DNA from: Oceanobacillus sp. J11TS1
GTDB taxonomy: Bacteria; Bacillota; Bacilli; Bacillales; Amphibacillaceae
DNA: 64,000 bases
Assembly (NCBI RefSeq): GCF_018333215.1
Contig: NZ_BORO01000006.1
Coordinates: forward strand, 62,001 to 126,000
Direction of reading: 5' to 3'
Positions 57,925 through 64,000 of this stretch are shown piece after piece. The notes beneath the pieces are model-generated. The model had not been told where the DNA came from, did no database searches, and saw only the letters and a program-made list of their open reading frames with translations. The position numbers and the translations under genes are program-made. Numbering within the stretch: the stretch's first letter is position 1; each line of letters starts with the position of its first letter.

Positions 57925-60900
57925 ATGTATTTTATTAATTGGGATAAATTCAAAGTAAAGAATAGTAATTATACCGCTGCTTTTGAATTATTATGTTATC
58001 ACATTTTTTGTAGGAAACTCGGGATAACAGAGGGGATAAAAGCTGATTTCAATCAAGTAGGTTTGGAGACAGAACCCTACCAATACTCTGACGGGAAGTA
58101 TTATGGTTTTCAATCCAAGTTCTTTGAAAAAATGAATTACTCAAATCTAAAACAGTCCATCACAAAGGCTCTAAATCACTTTACAAACAAAGACCCTAAG
58201 AAAAACAAATTAGACCACATTGTTATCTTTTTAAGTTGTAATATGAAAGTTAGTAGTAAAAGTGCCCGAGAAATTGTTGAAAAATGTAATAAGAAAGGTG
58301 TAACAGTGCAATGGTTTTTACCATCTAATTTTGAAATTGTCCTTAATCAACCAAATAATTTAGATTTAGTTCAACTGTTCTTTGGAGATGCAGATCATCT
58401 GGGCTACATACAAGATGCTAAAGGTATGCGATTGAATACATTATTAATGTCTAGAGAGTACATTGAATTAAATCTTTTTGGCGAGGAACAAAAAATATCT
58501 ATTACGGATTATTCAAAATTAGCTTTAGAAAATAATAGAAAAATAAATCTAATATCTGGTCCCCCAGGTTCAGGTAAAAGTGTTTGTATGAGCAAATTAT
58601 TTCAGGTTTATACTGGTTCTGGTAAAAATAGCAAGACAGACCAAATAGCAGTATTAGATAAAATTTCAGCTATATCAATATATGTAAATTTAAACACAAC
58701 TTCCTTAGATAGTCTTGAGACTATTATTAACAGAAGAAAAACTGAATATGGCTTTGTAGGACAAAATAATTATATATATTTGTTTGATGGATTAGATGAG
58801 GTATCAGATACAAAGATTGATACAACTTTAGCGTATATATTCGAATTAGCTGAGAAAAAATCAACAAAAACAATAATTATCTCTTGTAGAATAGCAAGTT
58901 CAAATAAGATAAAACTAAAAATAGGATATAAAAATATAAATGAATATCAAATTGTGGAGTTATCAAAAGAGGAGATCGAAAGATACTTTTCCGAAAAAGG
59001 AGATATTAGGAAACAGGAAAAACTACAAAATTTAGCTATAGCTAATCCAACAATTTTCGATGGCATTCAGGATACATTAACGTTATCCATCTTATGGAAG
59101 CAAATTGATAAAATCAATAGTGATAGTTATTTAACAGACTTAATAGAGATCCATATCAATGAGATCTTAAATAATTTATCTCATACAAAATACCTTAATG
59201 AATTAAATATACCAAACCCTAAAATAGATACTATTAATGAACTAAATAAGCAAATATCTTTATACAACTTTGAAAATCAAATTGTAAGTATTAAATACGA
59301 AGAGTTGTATTCATTACTTCTAGATTTATTACCAAGATGTGACTATCAAGCGATTAATAGAATAATAGATTTTCTAGCAGAGAACTTCTTTGATGTTTAT
59401 GGAACTAACACAGTACAATCCTATACATATAAACATAGAAGGTATTCAGAATACTTTCTAATGCTCGGCATCATTGAAAAAATGGAGAAAGATAGCAAGT
59501 TTCTCCGTGAGAAACATTTGCTAACTAATATAGACTTTTTCTATAAGATGTTAATTCCATATTTAAAAAATAAAACCATAAAAACAAATAACATTGCTTT
59601 ATCACAAAGTTTGGGATTGTATGATGTTTATTTAGGAAACAACAAAAATTGGGGAGCAGATGAACCTTATTATAAATGGTCAGACTACTTAACTTACGCA
59701 TTAACGAGCCAGAAAAATGGCATTTTTGAGGTCATTATAAATGATGATAACCTTGTTTTTAAAGATTATTTACTGGAGTTGCCAAATAAGATTATAAAAA
59801 AATTGCAAAGTTTAACAACGAAAGGTCGATCAAAAGATTCAGAAATGGACCACTTATTAAAAATATTTCTTAGAAGTTTAGTAGAGCTGTATAAACATAA
59901 TAAGAAGGAAACTGTAAAACTTTTACTTGTGAAATATGAACAAATAATGCAACTACTTGTAGATATAAAATATAGAATTAACTATACAGAAGAAAAAGCT
60001 GCAAATGAATTTTGGAGAAATAAGTTCTATATAGATATAGTTATTAGACAAAATAATGTAGCTGAGTATAAAGAAATGGTTACTAAGATTAAAGTTGAGT
60101 CAGCAGAGGAATTTATGGAAGAATATACACCAACAACATTAACTGTCATGAAATCACTAACTTATATTTTAACTATGGAACGCCCTAATGAATTTGTATC
60201 ATTTATAAAAGACTTTAATGAATACCAGTTGGGAGCCTATCTAACTTCAATTTGCGAACCAGATTGTTTAGCGGCTATTCACCAATTTCCAGTATTAAAA
60301 AATGAAATATTAAATAGAGTTAATTCTTTAAATCCATCTAAAGGGCTACATCAAGCCTTAATATATGGGTTTAAAAAATATGCAGGGGAAGTTTTAAATG
60401 ATGAGGAAACTAATTGTATAGAAAATTATATATCTAAGTTAGGAAAAATAGAAAGTTCTGTGTTTTGGAAAAACCACCATAACATTATTGCATTTTTGTC
60501 ATTGCCACATAATAATAAAAAAGGCTTGGGTAATAATTTACACAGTAGCATAATGGAATACAATAAGTTTTATGAAATGTTTGTCCTATTATTAGATGGA
60601 ACTTGTTCTTTAACTAAAATAGTAAAAATCTTCTCCACCTCTGCTATTCTAAAAAAATCAACTGTAGGATATTATGTTCGTCTGCTACTTGGCTATGTGT
60701 TTGTATTTACTGGAGAGGATTTAAAGACTGTGAAAGGTTGTATTAATTACTTAAATCATAAAGAAATAGAAAATATGCAAATCGTATATTTCCAAATAAA
60801 GAAAGCTGATAGGGAGAAATATGGGGAATTATTTAGTACAAATGAGTTACTAAGGCTAACGTCGGAAGAGAGTTATAAAGATATAGATTATTCTAGTACA

Positions 60901-62046
60901 AGCGAATCCATGTTTATTATTTCCTATTTATTAGCCGACTTTGATGAAAATGTCAGTTATCAATTTTTACTAAGTGGTGTGGATCATGGAATAATGAGGA
61001 TGAATTCCAGAAAAGATACTTTAGCTGATGAAATACTCATAGGATCGCTAGAAATTTTACTTAAAAATCATTGGATTTCAAAAGAACAAACAATCGTATA
61101 TGTTGAAGAACTGATAGAAATTATTCTTAAATTAAAAAATAATCATATAGAAAATACAGTATCTGAAATGTTAATTGAGGTTTTGAGTAGAAGTAACTTT
61201 GAAATAGCATTCTATTGTTATAACAGGCTAGTAGAGTTTGTGAATTTAGATAATAATATTCACCGTGATGTTGCATGTACAATGGTAGATTTGGGAATCC
61301 CTTTAAAAGAAATTGAGAAATGTATTTTGAATTTTAATTCCTATTTCGATAATTATAATCAGAAAACAAACTGGTCTTATTTTAATGAAAAAATAAAAGT
61401 ATACCTTGCTATAGGTCTTTCTGATTTGTACAGTAAAAAAGAACATGCAGAAGTTTTAGAAAAAATTCAAGAACTGATAGCTGAACTTGATTTTGCTGGT
61501 TGGGGTAGACAGTTATATTCATCTGAGTTTCAAAGTTATGTTAAATTGTGTGAACGACTTTCAAAACAGGTAGATGTGGATGAAATAGAGGAGCCCAATA
61601 TTAATTCTATAACGGTGTCTAAATCAGATAATACTACCATCACAAAGGTAATCAAAGGATTAGATACTAAAGAAAAACTTGAACAGTTTTTTAATAATCT
61701 TGATTCCAAGTATTGCGTTGATACACTTGAACAGTATGAATATTTGATTGAAAAGTGTATTGATTTATTTGGCAATATCAATATATTTATTAATCATTTG
61801 CGTATAAATAGATATCCCGACACGATCTATTTCAAGAAAAACAGTGAGTACTTATATTTGGGGATAGCCGCAGCTTTAGATAATACAAATGCAAAACAAC
61901 AAATGGTCAATTACCTTCTACATGAAGGTGGGGGACATGATAGCTATTATGAGTTGATTAAAGTATATGATGTTTTAGAAGACAAAGATATGTGTATAGA
62001 TTTATTTGAAAGTTTGCTAAGTGATATCATCTTGTTAGTATATTAA
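57925..62046 (+). CDS. Nuclease-NACHT (STAND) NTPase, putative antiphage sensor-effector
   Basis: 1373 residues from ATG 57925 (GGAGGAGAGG upstream). Residues 1-165 look like a PD-(D/E)XK/Mrr-type nuclease: E21, NQxGxE (43-48), YGFQSKFF with QxK at 63-65 after a DGK turn, then SITKALNHF. Residues about 190-420 are a NACHT NTPase: Walker A GPPGSGKS (212-219), Walker B YIYLFDGLDEV (283-293), IIISCR sensor. The remaining 900 residues are helical and without named motifs, as expected of a repeat-type sensor. Nuclease-STAND proteins (Avs, bNACHT groups) sense phage proteins and kill the infected cell; that role is inferred here. Confidence 0.75.
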   Translation: MYFINWDKFKVKNSNYTAAFELLCYHIFCRKLGITEGIKADFNQVGLETEPYQYSDGKYYGFQSKFFEKMNYSNLKQSITKALNHFTNKDPKKNKLDHIVIFLSCNMKVSSKSAREIVEKCNKKGVTVQWFLPSNFEIVLNQPNNLDLVQLFFGDADHLGYIQDAKGMRLNTLLMSREYIELNLFGEEQKISITDYSKLALENNRKINLISGPPGSGKSVCMSKLFQVYTGSGKNSKTDQIAVLDKISAISIYVNLNTTSLDSLETIINRRKTEYGFVGQNNYIYLFDGLDEVSDTKIDTTLAYIFELAEKKSTKTIIISCRIASSNKIKLKIGYKNINEYQIVELSKEEIERYFSEKGDIRKQEKLQNLAIANPTIFDGIQDTLTLSILWKQIDKINSDSYLTDLIEIHINEILNNLSHTKYLNELNIPNPKIDTINELNKQISLYNFENQIVSIKYEELYSLLLDLLPRCDYQAINRIIDFLAENFFDVYGTNTVQSYTYKHRRYSEYFLMLGIIEKMEKDSKFLREKHLLTNIDFFYKMLIPYLKNKTIKTNNIALSQSLGLYDVYLGNNKNWGADEPYYKWSDYLTYALTSQKNGIFEVIINDDNLVFKDYLLELPNKIIKKLQSLTTKGRSKDSEMDHLLKIFLRSLVELYKHNKKETVKLLLVKYEQIMQLLVDIKYRINYTEEKAANEFWRNKFYIDIVIRQNNVAEYKEMVTKIKVESAEEFMEEYTPTTLTVMKSLTYILTMERPNEFVSFIKDFNEYQLGAYLTSICEPDCLAAIHQFPVLKNEILNRVNSLNPSKGLHQALIYGFKKYAGEVLNDEETNCIENYISKLGKIESSVFWKNHHNIIAFLSLPHNNKKGLGNNLHSSIMEYNKFYEMFVLLLDGTCSLTKIVKIFSTSAILKKSTVGYYVRLLLGYVFVFTGEDLKTVKGCINYLNHKEIENMQIVYFQIKKADREKYGELFSTNELLRLTSEESYKDIDYSSTSESMFIISYLLADFDENVSYQFLLSGVDHGIMRMNSRKDTLADEILIGSLEILLKNHWISKEQTIVYVEELIEIILKLKNNHIENTVSEMLIEVLSRSNFEIAFYCYNRLVEFVNLDNNIHRDVACTMVDLGIPLKEIEKCILNFNSYFDNYNQKTNWSYFNEKIKVYLAIGLSDLYSKKEHAEVLEKIQELIAELDFAGWGRQLYSSEFQSYVKLCERLSKQVDVDEIEEPNINSITVSKSDNTTITKVIKGLDTKEKLEQFFNNLDSKYCVDTLEQYEYLIEKCIDLFGNINIFINHLRINRYPDTIYFKKNSEYLYLGIAAALDNTNAKQQMVNYLLHEGGGHDSYYELIKVYDVLEDKDMCIDLFESLLSDIILLVY

Positions 62047-62159
62047 AGTCCTCTTTGTATATCATTATTTTTCTACTGTATAAATACTTCTTTTTAAGAT
62101 TTTATATTATTTTTATTTTATTATTGGATGGTAAGAATAATTAAGTTAGGGAGACATAA

Positions 62160-63697
62160 ATGGTTAGAGATTACGTGGCTGAGTTAATAGGTATTGGTAG
62201 TGAAGTTGATAAATTGGATCAATTGTTATTGAAGAAACAATCTAATACTACAGTTGTTTTAATGCATGTTTCTACTATAGAAGAGAAATTTAATTCGATT
62301 GATTTTGAGAAACTTAATAATATCGAAAAAACAATGTACTTATACACTAAATCAAATTATAGGGCTATTTTACAGTATATAACTCATAAAGAGTTTGAAG
62401 AATTTAAAAAGGTATCTCTGATATTAAGGCAATACAAATATTATGATGACTTTGTTTTTGAAAACTTTTCATCAAGAATAAAAAGTTATCGAGATGCTAT
62501 TGTTCTAACAAAAGAAGAAGAGCATACTTTAAGCAAAGCATATGTCTCACAAATTTATGTTAATTTAGCCAATGTGTATAATGAAATGGGAAGAACAGTT
62601 GAATCAATTGAGGAGCTAAAAAAGGTTGAAAATTTTATTGATCAATTTCCAATGGCTAGAGCAAATTTAGCTATAAAGCATCATTCACTATCAACAAAAA
62701 TTACTGATCGTTCTGTTATGCGTTTTTTAATTGAGAAAGGCGTTTCCGAGTTGGAAGATGTATGTAAAAGTGTAACTCCAGACCATATGCCAGACGACAT
62801 ACTTGCACAATTCATTGAATGGAAAAGGTATATGGAAGAAATAATTAATGTTCATCTTTCGGATGTTAAACCATGGTCATTGATTTTAGACGTTGATGAT
62901 AATTATAAAAATTGGGCCTCCAAGAGAAATCTGAGCTTAAATTACATTAATATAATTTATGAATATGGGAATGTTGATGATATTCAAATGGTTGATATGG
63001 GGTTAGGGTATTTTGGAGAAGAGAATAACATGGAGTACTATTCTTGGTTTAACACCATAAAGCAAGAATTTAATATGGCGAGATACTTTCTTTATAAGAT
63101 AGACACTTCAAGTTATGAAAATGGAGTACATGAATCACAACACCATAATTTACTGATTAATACTTTAGACTATCCTGCGATCGGTATAGGACTGAGTTAC
63201 TCAAAATCTCTCTAAGAACTGCATTTGGTATTTTGGACAAGATAGGTTTATTTTGTTGTAAATTTCATCAGCAGGAGATACCTACTTATAAAATTGATTT
63301 CCAAAGGTGGTATAAAGAAATAGAGTTAGATGTTGCATTAGGGAGCCCATTTAATGCTCTTTATTGGTTAAGTAGGGACTTAGATGGAAAAACGGGTGAC
63401 TTTAAAAACATACGGCTGTTACGTAATTGTATGGAGCATAGATACATTAGAGTTCTCGATTATTATGATAAGTCACTTGATGAGGAACTAGCAGATACTA
63501 ATAAATACGAGTATAAAATAAGTTATTCAAATTTGAAAAAGATTACCTATGACACAATAAGACTTGTAAGAAACGCTATTATATATATGGCAAGTGGATT
63601 TAATGTAGAATATAATAGGGTTTATTATGGGGAAAAAAGCGAAGGGGTATTCCTACCTCTTTACCTATCAATTTATGAAGATGAATGGAAAAATTAA
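62160..63697 (+). pseudogene. LA2681-like TPR-HEPN protein, frameshifted
   Basis: Two frames join into one protein of about 510 residues. The first (62160-63215, ATG after AGGGAGA) is TPR-like, e.g. KAYVSQIYVNLANVYNEMGRTVESIEELKKVE. The second (to 63697) is a HEPN domain with the RNase motif RNxxxH in RLLRNCMEHRY. Domain order matches the LA2681-type HEPN family. The break is in an A-run (63203-63206): one more A would give SYSKISLRTAFGILDKIGLF. Either a sequencing error or a real inactivation. It lies 113 bases after the NACHT gene on the same strand, so a partner role is likely. HEPN RNases cut tRNA or mRNA in defence systems. Confidence 0.7.
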
Positions 63698-63779
63698 TGG
63701 GAGTATTAGTAATAGCTTTCTTATTATAAATTTTTGCAATCCCTCTTATCTCTACGTATCTTTTTTCAACTATGTAGAT

Positions 63780-64000
63780 CAATATTAAACAATTTCTTGT
63801 GATAATAAACATCTGCTACTCCCACCACCGATTTCGTAATAATAAACATTTGCTTTTTCAATATAGATCCAATAATTTCTCGGGTTTTCCTCATCAGGAG
63901 CCCGAGTTTTTTCATGTCTTTTCCAATATCTTTTCAATGCAGTTATGTTCCTAAATCCTTGTCATTACTGGGTTTATCCAATATCCAATTCAATAATAAA
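63780..64000 (+). repeat. Island repeat D (runs off the window)
   Basis: TTAAACAATTTCTTGTG (63785), GATAATAAACATCTGC (63801) and CGTAATAATAAACATTTGC (63835-63853), then CCAATAATTTCTCGG and a CTCGGG/CCCGAG stem with T-run. The following 100 bases (GTCATTACTGGGTTTATCCAATATCC) match the linker of repeat C. The three left sites match repeat B almost exactly in spacing. The right, inverted half should lie beyond base 64000. Confidence 0.82.

Overview
The window is a stretch of a low-GC Gram-positive (Bacillaceae) chromosome, most like Oceanobacillus, Virgibacillus or a close relative. This rests on frequent TTG/GTG starts behind strong AGGAGG-type ribosome binding sites, on Bacillus-type protein sequences, and on gene order. 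From about 6.5 to 41.3 kb the order yebE - purEKBCSQLFMNHD - yerA - yerC - pcrB - pcrA - ligA - camS(yerH) - gatCAB - dgkB(yerQ) - rlmCD(yefA) follows the B. subtilis chromosome as I remember it. Small local insertions interrupt it: gldA, a secreted protein, a broken RNPP-type regulator, an RNase H, and short repeats.

Region by region. 0-6 kb: end of an unknown gene, a class-I glutamine-amidotransferase-like hydrolase, a nitrate/sulfonate/taurine-type ABC importer (ATPase, permease, lipoprotein), msrA with a frameshifted SRPBCC gene behind it, a degenerate MOSC-family protein and a small membrane protein. 6.5-20.4 kb: yebE and the complete IMP-synthesis operon, led by a guanine-type purine riboswitch in an unusually long leader that seems to have taken in repeat sequence. 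20.6-25.3 kb: gldA behind an excellent Rex operator, an unknown secreted protein, an adenine deaminase homologue (yerA) and yerC. 25.3-25.9 kb: a GC-rich array of GCGCTC-containing repeats and a short inverted-end repeat. 25.9-41.3 kb: DNA repair and replication (pcrA, ligA), lipid synthesis (pcrB, dgkB), the amidotransferase gatCAB, RNase H and rlmCD. A second, longer copy of the inverted-end repeat lies at 33.6-33.9 kb.

From the rlmCD stop codon to the window end (41.3-64 kb) the sequence is accessory. A repeat unit (about 0.4-0.6 kb, with clustered AATAAACATTTCC-type sites at one side and inverted TTTATTTTAAC sites at the other) occurs at about 41.27, 41.70, 51.46 and 63.78 kb and divides the island into modules. 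Module 1 (42.1-51.4 kb) is a metal/redox module: bdbC-bdbD, a CmtR-like sensor with a palindromic operator, a CadA-type P-type ATPase with six Cys-Cys pairs in its tail, a dead SCO1-like gene cut by an IS3-family element, a CzcO-like flavoprotein, a DeoR-HTH/Cys-rich regulator and a YtkA-like lipoprotein. Module 2 (52.1-63.8 kb) looks like a defence module: an HsdR_N-like nuclease domain protein, a GNAT enzyme, a putative HHID nuclease-like protein, a large structured hairpin, an HTH protein, and a 1373-residue protein joining an N-terminal PD-(D/E)XK-type nuclease to a NACHT/STAND NTPase. The last is followed by a TPR-HEPN (LA2681-type) RNase-like gene that is frameshifted in this sequence.

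The strongest candidate for an undescribed system is the cluster at 57.3-63.7 kb: two small unknown proteins, the nuclease-NACHT protein and the HEPN protein, with an HTH gene divergent from them. Frameshifts in A-runs (4.36 and 63.2 kb) could be real decay or sequencing error.
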